Shown here in pieces: positions 37,264-60,403 of a DNA stretch of 64,000 nt (the stretch's first letter is position 1; each line of letters opens with the position of its first letter). A model generated the notes under the pieces. That model saw only the letters and a list, made by a program, of their open reading frames with translations. It was not told the origin of the DNA and did not search any database. The stretch comes from Syngnathus acus. Taxonomy: Eukaryota; Chordata; Actinopteri; Syngnathiformes; Syngnathidae. The DNA is taken from contig NC_051094.1 of NCBI RefSeq assembly GCF_901709675.1, forward strand, positions 4,367,001 to 4,431,000, given 5' to 3'. Position numbers and translations under genes: made by a program.

Positions 37264-37500
37264 GGTCAAAGTTGCACCGTAACAACTCTGCCACCGATAA
37301 AATGCTAACAAAAAAAAAAAAAGCTCCAGTACACGTATCTCGAAAGCTCAATCCAGCCTTGGCCCTATTAGCACCACCCAGCGTCCGCCGCTATTTGCCA
37401 CCCAAACAAACCGTCAGCCGGTCTGTGACGCCACGTGCATATCCCCTATTTATGTTATCTGTTGGAGTGCTCTCGCCTCTGTTCCGGTGTGGCCGTCACC

Positions 37501-37585
37501 AACTTCCGCTTTTCTTCTTCGGTGGTGCTTTGGTAGCTGCTAACGCACCCGTGACGAACGGCCGCCATCTTGCGGCGGTAATGAT
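37501..37585 (-). promoter_or_regulatory. Promoter block of the THAP-ZNF unit
   Basis: One of the best copies: CGCAAGATGGCGGCC on the minus strand (about 37560-37574), CACCACCGAAGAAGAAAAGC, then GCGGAAGT. It lies about 240 bp upstream of the THAP ATG, not beside the ZNF-type exon, so the THAP exons appear to be driven by the array promoter. Confidence 0.6.
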
Positions 37586-37589
37586 GAGG

Positions 37590-38456
37590 CGATGGTGAGA
37601 AAAAGTGGTGTGGGCGTTTTCATAGGAACTAAGAAAAAAAAAAAAGGACAATTTTCGGTCCATACTGGAGTCAGTTTAATAGTTTAGTATTACGAGGGAA
37701 GTGACATTTATTGAAAAAAAAAAGCCTTTTTGCAGAAAAATAATTGTTACATTTGTTGATTTAAAAGTGACATTTCTGTTTTGATTAATTGTGACTAAAG
37801 TATGTCAAAAAGTAATATGAGAAATTTATTTTTATATGACTATAAGACTTTTGGGCACTGTCAAGTTAGTAGCGGTTTTATTTATTTCTCTTTTATTGTA
37901 GTTTTCACCCATTTGCTCAACATAACAAAAGTGTCAGTCTGGTCAAATATTCATGCTGCAGATTGATTTGACCATTTTTGACTATAAGGTTGTAATTCAT
38001 GGATTGTTTTATGTTTATTAGTAGAATATTTTCTTTTAGCTGCAGGTCATTTTTAAAATCTGCTTCAAATAAAACTCACATAGCAAAAGTAATATTTTTA
38101 TTGAATTAAGAGGGAACAATATGTGGTTTGTTTCGCAGTATTACAGGTGATGACTGAACGCCGCTGTAAGCTAGCACAAGATCATATCGTTGGTCGAATG
38201 GCGTTTTTATGTATGATAATTATTAGTGTTGGTTACTTGGTGAGTATTCAAGAGTTGAGTCCTCATATTGGTACTGGTCTGAAAAAAAGTGGTATGGAAT
38301 ATCCCTAAGATTTATGTCAATTTAAGATGATTCAAGTAGATTTAAGAATATTAAGATAGAGTAGTAGAAAAAGCTGAAAATCTGCCAAGATGTTGGCCAT
38401 TTGAACAGCTGCGTATGGCAACTCTGACTTTGATCCACAACATTACGCTGAAACGT
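37590..38456. other. Intergenic, ZNF-F to THAP-ZNF unit
   Basis: AT-rich, no supported gene or repeat. The 3' UTR of ZNF-F is expected at its left-hand neighbour's boundary (38400-38456). Confidence 0.5.
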
Positions 38457-40223
38457 TTATTCTTTACCTTCATTGTGTGTTTGCATGTGTGCAGTCAAAT
38501 TGGCCCTGAGAGTGTAGCGTTCGCCACACTCCAAGCAACTATAAGGTTTGTCTCCCGTGTGCGTTCTCATGTGCGAGTCCTCCTGTTCCTTTTGGGAGAA
38601 GGTTTGATGACAGAGTGAACAACTCCTGGGTTTCTCTCCTGTGTGTCTTCGCATGTGCGTCACCAGGTTTGACTTGTGAGAGAATGGTTTGTCACACAGT
38701 GAGCAGCTGAAGGGTTTTTCTCCCGTGTGCATTTTTAGGTGGGATTTCACATGTTCCCGACGAGAGAATGTTTCGGCACAAAAAGGGCAGGCAAAGGGTT
38801 TTTCTCCTGTGTGTGTTCTCATGTGTGATACAAGATATGGCTTTTGAGAGAAGGTTTTACCACAAGTTGAGCAACTGTAGGGTTTTTCTCCAGTGTGTAT
38901 TCTCATGTGTGATTCCATATTTTGTTTTTGAGAGAATGTTTTACCACAAAAGGAGCAAGTGAAGGGTTTCTCTCCGGTGTGCGTTCGCGCGTGCAATTCC
39001 AAATGCGGCTTTTGAGAGAAGGTTTTCCCACAAGTTGAGCAAGCGAAGGGTTTTTCTCCCGTGTGCGTTCTCATGTGTGTCATCATATGTTGCTTTTTGA
39101 AAAAGCCTTTAGCACAAACTGAGCAGGTAAAAAGTTTTGGACGTTTTTGTGGCGTTGCTTTGCTGCCAAGAGTCTCTTTTTCCAAGCATTTCGACTGTTT
39201 GCCGTCACCTTCGCGGTCTGCGTCATTACTCAAAGGTTCATCCACGTCGTCGCTGTCTGACAGCGGAGCTAAGAGGTTGCGTGGTGGTCCTCCATCACGA
39301 TGATGAGACCGTTCAGGTGCTTCGTCTTTGTCATCTTCACTCTCCATCATTGGCAACTTGCTGATGTCAAACTCCTTCTCTTCCTCTTTAATGCAGACTA
39401 GTTGAGGATGCTCCTCCTCTTTATCACAAAGACGTTCTGGCTCCTCCTTTTTAACATTGTGGAACTCTGGAACCTGCTCTTCCTCTTTCACATGGAACGC
39501 CTGTGGAACCTCCTCTTCCTCTTTCATGTGGGGGGGCTCCCGACGCGCCTGCTGAAGACCAACCGGCTGCTGGACATCTGCAGGACACGAGCAATAGTTA
39601 GGAGGAGACAATGTATATGACATTGCAAATTCACCATATATCGTCACTGTGTGGGGAGCAGTGTTGCCAGAGTTATCTGCAAAAAAAGTTACTTTGTTAC
39701 TTTAATGATTACTTGACTTAAAAAATGACTAAAAACTCCCGAGTACTTAATTTAAAAAGATTGCAAATAGCTTTATTAGTTACATTCAACAAATGCAGAC
39801 AACTCAAACATAAAATTGACAACTGGTTTTCCCACGACTTCATTAAAACTTAAGTATTAAATATATAAAATGTATTTCATTGGTTCAGTCCTCCCATTCA
39901 AACGTCCACATTCTTAAATACAAATATTTATTTTTGTAGCGCTTTCATAATTGTCATTGTTTACAAAGCGCATTCAATAACAATACAACAAAACACATGA
40001 CATAAAACAATGGCAGTAATACAAACATAACTATTCCCTGCTACATATGCCTTGTTTGAAGCGGTTCTAGAAGAAAGACGGGAAATTCAGATGCTGGTGT
40101 TAAATGAGCTAGCAAAAGACGAGTGAACGCACCTTGGACAGTTTGAGTGGAGGAAATGGCGTCATGTTGATGCCAGAGTCTCTCTCGTTGTAGTTTTGCT
40201 TGACAAAGTTCATTTTTTGACAT
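38457..40223 (-). CDS. ZNF-F: C2H2 zinc-finger protein, 8 fingers
   Basis: Exon 1 (40133-40223, ATG at 40221-40223, MSKNELCQAK..) and exon 2 (38457-39577) join in phase 1 to give 403 aa. Exon 1 lacks the MLKELVRERLIAAADEI helix of ZNF-B to D. Exon 2 starts DVQQPVG and has an unusually long acidic linker with repeated (H)xKEEE blocks, the EEEKEFDISKLP signature and LAPLSDSDD, followed by eight fingers with HTGEKP linkers; fingers 2-4 share the KTFSQK wording and look like recent internal duplicates. The intron holds a fragment starting GCAGTGTTGCCAGAGTTA (39658), resembling ends of fish hAT-type repeats. No inactivating change seen. Confidence 0.84.
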
Positions 40224-40330
40224 TTTCACGTTGTCTTTTGAGGCGATTTAATCACTTCACCCTCGCTTTCTCACGTCCTCGGAGTCGACGCTCTCTCTCT
40301 TTCTCTCTCTTTCTCTCTCCCCCTCTCGCG

Positions 40331-40412
40331 CTCGCCTTGTCTTCTTCGGCGGAGCTTTAATAGCAACTAAAGGAGCCATGACGCGGAACGACCGCCGTCT
40401 AGCGGCAGTATT
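40331..40412 (-). promoter_or_regulatory. ZNF-F promoter block
   Basis: Copy of the array promoter with CTAGACGGCGGTCG on the minus strand, where the YY1-like core has ACGG instead of ATGG, plus CTCCGCCGAAGAAGACAAGG. A CT/TTTCTC microsatellite (40287-40325) lies on the exon side. Confidence 0.5.
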
Positions 40413-40496
40413 TTTAAGCGAAGGTTTGACAGAAACAGGACGGATGGATGAGTTAAAATAGTCGCACGTTGATAGGTGAATCCATTCTGTCACACT

Positions 40497-40600
40497 TTAT
40501 TACAGCGCGAAAGCAATTGCGAAACATAAATAGGTTTTGAAATACACATAAATAAATAAATAAATAAATACATGTAATAAATAAATAAAATGCATAAATA
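40497..40600 (-). promoter_or_regulatory. il1b: il1b 3' UTR: AU-rich element and poly(A) signal
   Basis: On the transcribed strand, overlapping ATTTA pentamers (ATTTATTTATTTATTTA, about 40548-40600) lie between the stop codon (40781) and AATAAA (40497-40502). Overlapping ATTTA arrays are the class II destabilising elements of cytokine mRNAs. The interpretation rests on position and sequence only. Confidence 0.65.
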
Positions 40601-40780
40601 TTAAAGAAAGCATGTCTTTGTAACATTTCAATTGAATTGTAGAACAATATAATTTAGCTAAAAATAATTTAGGTGACAGGTGCCCTTTTTGGGGCCCTGG
40701 AAATGGTTGTAAATATGTCAACAGATGCTGTTTACTTTTTCTGAATGTCTCCTTTCTTCTCCAGTAAAAAAAAAAATCTA

Positions 40781-42017
40781 CTAGTTCTGCCTCTGGATGC
40801 GGAAGGTGACATATCGGTTGCCGGTGCGCTGGCACATCTCCACGGGCATGTCGTCCTCTTCAGCCGTGCTGATGAACCATTTGGGGTAGCGCACCGATGC
40901 CAGGGTGCTGAGACTAACGCCCGAGTCGCTCTTGTAGAAGAGAAAGCGCAGCATGTCGCTGTCCGAGGTCACGCCCATCAAGCTCTGCCTGTCCGCCACC
41001 TGCTCTAAGTGCAGCGTGGGCTTGTTGCCCTCCTGGGAACACGACAGGAACAGGTTGGTCCCCTTGATGCCCAGGGCCACTGGTAGGGCTTCCGCGTTGG
41101 GGTTCGGGTGCACATAGGTGGACATGTTGAGGTGGACTGCAACGCATAAGAGAGCATTTTAGATGGTTGGAAGAAATATTGCTCGCTTATTACAGAGGAG
41201 AAGAAATATATGCAGGGGACGACTGTCATATTGTCTCTTCACATGTGTTGCTGCACTGTTCAAATATTTACAGCAATCACGATGTAATGTAAATAAAATA
41301 AAAATATACACAATTCTTTTAGGTTCTTTTTCTCTTTAAACTGAGCATATTGTAATTTAGGAAACACAAAATGCGTATGTGTGTGTTTTAAGAATGTGCA
41401 TCCCCACCTTTGCGGTGACTGTTTCCTCCCTGCAACAGGACGGCATGCAGCTCCATGCTTTCCCTGAGCAGCACCAGACTTTTCTTCTGGGTGTCGCTCA
41501 CGCTGCACTCGTACTGGCCCGTCCGGGTGAACTGATTCCTCGGAGCTCGTGCCTCAGGCATGTGGATCACTGAAATAGAATTTCTTTTAAAAAAAAAAAC
41601 ACCTAGGAAACACCAATATCTTTTTGTATACAGCAGAGTTCTAATAGTTTTGGATTTTTCATCATAGTTTTTAAATAGTTGTTTTTTTTAAATTCGTTTT
41701 TGAGCAAGTATGTTCATTTTATTTTTAAAATAATGCTTCATTTCATGTAGTTTGTATTCCTTTTACTATGCGGCACGGTGGATTTAAAATTGTGTTGGAT
41801 CTTCAGTACCTTCAACTAGGTCGTCCATCATGATGCTAAAGAGGTTTCCGCCACTGCAGTTTCCTTTGAGGGCCGTCTCGGTACGGCTGCCCTTCAACCT
41901 CTCCACGGCGACCACCAGATTGACCACCTGCCTCATGGTCAGGGGGTGATGGGAGACCTCAAGGCCCAGTCCCAGAGGCAAACTGGGGCTCACGGGGGTT
42001 ATCGTCTCTGAGGCCAT
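40781..42017 (-). CDS. il1b: Interleukin-1 beta precursor
   Basis: Secreted pro-inflammatory cytokine that signals through IL-1 receptors. Coding exons 41810-42017 (ATG at 42015-42017), 41408-41569 and 40781-41136 join in phase into 241 aa; a noncoding first exon ends at 42086. Teleost IL-1 beta landmarks: LEVSHHPLTMRQVVNL in the propeptide, SMELHAVLLQGG, HLNMSTYV, and the IL-1 family signature region LASVRYPKWFISTAE, followed by MPVEMC and FRIQRQN. There is no signal peptide, as expected for leaderless secretion, and I see no mammalian-type caspase-1 site. The last coding exon is undivided through the C-terminal trefoil. The gene lies directly beside the zinc-finger array. Confidence 0.94.
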
Positions 42018-42085
42018 CTTCACAAAAAATTCACATACGTTACATACTGTCTTGTACGAACACATCGGATGCTGCAGTACCGTAC

Positions 42086-42260
42086 CTTGTTTTGGTGTGT
42101 TGTAGTTGTAGTAGTGAGAGTTGTCTGGTCGAAGCGCTCAGCTATGCTGTTGCTGTGGTTGTGCTTGCATGTCCAAACCTGAGTGCTTTTATGTAGCACC
42201 TGAGGAATTTCCCACTACACACACAGGAAGTGGGAGGGGCCATGTTGACGACGTCACGCC
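42086..42260 (-). promoter_or_regulatory. il1b: il1b promoter: TATA, NF-kB and CRE-like sites
   Basis: Read on the minus strand: TGACGTCG (about 42250-42257, CRE-like), CACTTCCTG (ETS/PU.1-like, about 42223-42231), GGGAAATTCC (42204-42213, a perfect NF-kB site) and CATAAAAG (about 42186-42194, TATA). A 5' UTR exon starting near 42160 ends at 42086 before GTACGG. This order fits an inducible cytokine promoter; binding is inferred. Confidence 0.7.
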
Positions 42261-43800
42261 ACCGTGACGCAGTAGTGTAACGTCAAGGTCACTGTGTGGG
42301 ATGCTGAAACTGGACAAAAGGTAAACTGATAGCATCTTTAAAACTCAATCTAAACTAGTCATCAAAGAGTGAATTTAACAAAGTAAAAATGACAGTAAGA
42401 TCTAAATTAATAGGCTACATTATGTTTTTTTTTCTTGGCATATTCCAATGTTTTTTCCTTTGAGATTTTGATGTGTTGACTATTATTATTTTTTTTTAGA
42501 TCAACTTTTTTTTTTTTACTACTTGTACTTCCTCATCCTGAGGATTGACTTATCTTTGATGCAAGTAAAAATTCCATCAGCTTGGCATTGCACAAGCGCG
42601 GTTGTGTTTACGATTTCACCACCAAGATGTAAGCCAGCGTCATGGCACATTCTTTTCTTCCAGACTAATTGCATACTTTTTCATTTTGATACACAGATGT
42701 GGTCGGAGGGATTGGTTAAGCAAGAATCCTTGAGGTTTTAAATATATAGTAAATATACAAAGTATATATTTTTAAATGTAGATTCTGACAGAGAAGTCAA
42801 CATTTTTTATTAAAAAGTTGTTACCCTAATTAAAGAGTGCTTTAATTTAAAAAAAATATCATTAAATCTTCCGCAATTTAATTTTTTTACCTAGAAAAAA
42901 GTAATACGAGTAGAAAAATAGTAACTATCTTTTTCTGAGTCAAGGTACTTTTAAATTTTCAGGCAAAACATTTGTTTTTTGTAAACAAATAAAAAGTTAA
43001 AATGTTAATGGGCTTAAACTAAAAAGAAAGAAATTGTGCTCTTTAAATAAAAAAACCTTTTTTTTTTAGATAAAAAAAAAAATAGACCGACTTAACAAGA
43101 ATGAAGTATTTTTTGAATCTATTATGGTATTTCAAAGAAAGTCTCAACAATTTGTAATCCATTTATGTTCAAATATCAGCAACAATCGATGTTAACTGTT
43201 GGCATATCAATGCTGTTTTGCATTTTTTGTTAGCATGAAGCTAAGTGGAAAGGTAAATCTAGGAAATTTCACTGAGATTTTTTTTTTTCCATATAGAAAA
43301 GTCCGTTTTTCTTCAAGAACTGCTCTAAATTGTGGCACTAAATTGGTAATTTTTCATGAAGTGAAGAAATATGATTTCCTTTCATACCTGGTCAGCTATA
43401 AAAGTTGACGAGCGACTAAGACCAGGTGTTGGGCGTGTTGCAACAAGATCGTTCCCACGCGTGGGTGCATAGAGACAGCTAGGAGGAGGAAGTGAAAGGA
43501 TTTGTTTTCCTCTTTTATTCAGCGCAAGAATCCTTGGCTCTTTCACGAGTGGGGATTTTTTTCGGTCAAGCCGGTTTTGCGTGCTAATGATCAAAAAGGC
43601 TGATGATGAAAGGGCCTTTAGTGCGTTCCAACCCACGCACACACATGTGCCCAGCGTGGGATACAAAAGATCACCTATTGTGTTTACAAAATGGATTTTG
43701 GTTGACACCTTAACTCGCCCTTAACTTAGAAAGATTTAAGCCACAATTGGATTGAGTGATTCTAACCGTCTTACAAGATGCATAAAAAGAGGGCAAAGGT
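42261..43800. other. Intergenic, il1b to cnnm4 3' end
   Basis: AT-rich with many homopolymers. No gene, RNA or clear repeat supported. Confidence 0.5.
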
Positions 43801-43809
43801 CGCTCACGT

Positions 43810-46414
43810 AGAGAAATAGATCTCAGGTTTATTAATAACAACATCCATCATGAAAAGTCATCAGGACAGAAATTATAAAACACTATTTACAACATTTGGG
43901 ATTTGTCTTTAAGTTAGCGACACGAACCAAAGTTGTTGGGTTTTTTTTCATTTGAAGTTCATTCCTTCCGTCGCTCAACTCAGTTCGGCGTGGAAAACAA
44001 CACGCTACAGCGATCATCAACAGTGTTTTGAGGTACAAAAACAACAAAGTGAACCGACTGACAGGCACACGGCATAAAATGAAACCCCGGTTTGATTGAA
44101 AGCATTCAGGGTTGATTGAATTACTGGTTGCGCGCATGCATCCAGAAAAATCCGAAATAAAGCTAGAGTTCCCGAGAGAAGCTGAAGGCAACAAAATGAC
44201 GAGTATTACTGAAAGCAGTTTCATTTTGAACAGTCCTTATTGTGACATAAAAACATCTAAAACTGTTGGCATATTTTTCGGTGGTAGGGAAAATACTGCT
44301 CTCCTTATTAAAGTGCATTCAGGAATAAACACAAAAAAAGCTATGATTTCATATTCCCAAAACGGCTAAAATGAGAAACAGAAATAAAATGTAGGTGAAA
44401 GTGTGAGGCAAACTTTTTTTTTTTTTTTTTAAATAATTTTACTTGAAGTAGCTGCAGATCATTGATAGGTTTATTGAATTATATTCTCATCACCTGTATC
44501 TGCTCATTAATTGATTAAAAAATATATATATATTTTTGCGTTTGGATTTACTTACACATACGCCACACACATACACACACACACAAATTAGTGTTGTGCT
44601 TAACAAATTGCAGCAGGTGATACTGTAAAAATGTTTTCAGGGCAACCCCAAGTGGGCATGTCACGGGGTGGTGTGGAAGTTGGGGTCACTCTGCAAACTC
44701 TTTGGCATAGATTTCCCGAAGAACCTCCAAGGTGAATGTACCGTTCTTTGTATTTGCACACCTTTGTCCAGCTCCTCACCAAAATTGAACAGATTCTTAG
44801 GTTGCTAGTGTGAATAAAGTCGCAATATTGCAAACATTTTATGAAAGCAAATTCTGTAATTTTAGGAGAATGTATAATTACGGTCAAATTCAAATTGTAA
44901 CGTGATAAGAGTAAAAAGTTGCAATTTTACATGTATGAATAATTTTTTTAAATTTACGATTTTGATCGGAGAATAAATCATACTACACCAAATGTTGCAA
45001 TTTTCCAATGAAAAAAAAAAAATTTAACAACTTTCTTTTGAAATTTTACGATTAGTCTTCCAATTATAAGACTAAGGCAATTTGCTTAAGAGAAAGTCAT
45101 ACAATTGCTTAAAGGTAAAAGCTTTGACAAAGTTGGAAGTAAAATGATTTAATGAATTTTTTCTTAAAAAAATATTTCTGTTTGAGTAAATTTTTTTTTT
45201 TTTTTTTTTTTTACAAATTAAGATTTTACTCCAAAAACAAAACGGAAATATTCTCAACACGTTCTAAGTATTCCTTCTTGTAATATTACGACTTCATTCT
45301 AAAATTGTACGATCACTTTCCGTCTGTTTTGCAACTAATATAACTATAACTCACCTCTGAATTTTACAGCCTCTAGAATTTAACGTACCATCAGTCACAT
45401 ACTGTCGCGTTGGAAAAAAAAATACAAAAAAAAACATTCACAGTAAACTCCCACAATGCCCGGCGTGCATACATAAAGTTATGTTCACCTGTGAATAAAA
45501 AAAAAAAAAAAATGACAGCAGCATCCTTCTTCTGCCGTCAGTGGTGCAGGGAGGAAAGCTATTAATCGGATTAGAATCGTTTTTACAAATTACAGTTGAA
45601 AAAAAATAGCACAAAGGTTGCATAAAAAAAGACTGTGTTCCTTTAAGAGGCTCACTTGATATTTTACAGTCAAACAAAAAGTCGGAGTGTGTCACGCTTT
45701 GAACGGTGCTCCGCGTTTCCCCATTAAACCCAATGTCAAAATGACAACAATCATCGAGGCATAACAATGAAATCACAACAACCCCCCCCCCCCCCCCCCC
45801 CGTTACACGTACAAACGATCACGCGTGGAACTGTTTCAGAAGGACAGAGGACGATAAGGGCCATACTGGAAAATTGGAATAGTAAGGGTGACCAGTAAGT
45901 TATATCACACCAAAAACTGAAATGGAAACTAAAATAATGTTATAATGTTACAAGAATAACGTCTGCTAATTGAGAATAAAAAACGTAATTACTATTTCTC
46001 TAAGTAAAGCGACATAAGAGGGGAAAAAATAATTTGGTGAGAATTTCAGTGAGTGGCACGAATCCAAACATTAAGGTCAAATATGATACTGAAATATTAC
46101 GAGAACAAAATTGGATTTTTTGGACCATAATTGACTGTCAATGACTTTTCAGTGGCAAGCTGTGTCCCTCCCACTTTTAATTTCATTCTTGTAAAATTGT
46201 ATTTCCGGTGTGGCCCCAATTCTTCTTGGTACAAAATGAAGTAGTCTTAAAGCAAAATTTCCCTGTTTTTGGTTCCCACGCCATACACAACCGACCCATC
46301 TGAAACGCTACATTCATCATCGCACTGATTGTCGCCATGGTGACACGCAGTCGTACTGGACGTCCACCACACAAACATTGAATCTCTCATCGGAACAAGG
46401 GTTGATTTGGATTT

Positions 46415-46447
<33 letters not shown>

Positions 46448-46526
46448 GGGGGGGTGCGGTGTGAGTCTCCCTGAGTCTCTTCGACGGCGGCGTGCAAGCG
46501 TGCGAGGGAAGAAGGAGGAGGAAGTT
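43810..46526 (-). other. Probable cnnm4 3' UTR and flank
   Basis: About 2.7 kb without a supported ORF lies after the cnnm4 stop. An AATAAA on the minus strand at about 43827-43833 could be the distal poly(A) site. It contains a poly-C run (45783-45801) and a long poly-T with G run at 46417-46454. Confidence 0.35.
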
Positions 46527-59466
<12,940 letters not shown>

Positions 59467-59539
59467 GTTTGTTTCGCTCACTGTCATTGGTGTCAGAAGA
59501 GGGCGGGAGAGCGGGGGAACTGACGTTATCGTACTTGTT

Positions 59540-59600
59540 TGCTCGTTTACATATCTTGAAGCCGACCAATAGATTGTTGTGACGTCACAGGACAACCCGC
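59540..59600 (-). promoter_or_regulatory. cnnm4: cnnm4 promoter elements
   Basis: A full CRE palindrome TGACGTCA (59580-59587) and an inverted CCAAT box (59566-59570) lie about 100 bp upstream of the cnnm4 start. No TATA box seen. Confidence 0.5.
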
Positions 59601-59609
59601 CCACTTGGT

Positions 59610-60320
59610 GAGATTTTTTTGGGTTTTAAACTGATTCATTTTTATTTATTTGTTTTGACTTGCTAACATAAAGAAATTATTCTTCAGAAGTATAAGTATA
59701 CAAAATCCCTTGTATGTTCTCAAACCGATTGGACTGCATGTATCCGCGTAAATCGCGTCATTTAACTTCCTGGAAAAAATAGATCATAATAAATGTAATC
59801 TAGACGTTTTAAATGAATTATTTTTTTCACAAACGACCATACTATATGTGATTTTGTGCCTATATAATAAGGATATTTTTGCAATTTCAATATTGCCATG
59901 TTTCCCATGGACATCACTGTTAAAAGTCATACTGTTTACATTTCAAATAAAACCATACATTGTAAATGCAGACATTAGATACGCGCATATGAACAGCAGC
60001 ATTAGTCAACTTCTTGAATGAGCTCAATTTTCATAAAGTGCATTTTTTAATGTTTTACATGCGTGCGTATGTTCTGCAATCGCCATTGATTTATTCAGGA
60101 TTTTGCTATTTTCCATAAAACTCACCACATAAACTTAATTGAATCCTGTTTTGTTACAACAACAAAAAACATTACCAGAACATAAAATGTGTACGCCTGA
60201 CAGAAAGGAATCGCCCCTAATTACTTGATTTAGGTCACAGTTCCCTCTTGTGGTTAAATTACACACCGTTTCCATCACGGTGCGTTTTTCGGAGTTTCCA
60301 ATCCTCTGAGCGTCCCTGAA
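59610..60320. other. Spacer between divergent cnnm4 and CFAP157-like gene
   Basis: AT-rich; no ORF or repeat supported. The left end has the CRE/CCAAT promoter of cnnm4 and the right end an X-box-like site. Confidence 0.5.
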
Positions 60321-60325
60321 TGCCC

Positions 60326-60345
60326 CATCGCCTAGCAACCAAGTA
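60326..60345 (+). promoter_or_regulatory. RFX X-box-like site
   Basis: CATCGCCTAGCAACCAAG contains the CCTAGCAAC half of the RFX X-box, about 65 bp upstream of the ATG at 60404. X-boxes mark many ciliary genes. Only one half is strong, so this is suggestive. Confidence 0.45.
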
Positions 60346-60403
60346 GCACACTTTAGCCTCCGTCAACTTTTTGCAAGCAAATCTTTTGTTTTGTTTTCTC
60401 GCC

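Noticed and set aside
37101-37598. Plus-strand ORF of 165 aa
   Set aside because: Shadow of THAP exon 1 and the promoter block on the other strand.
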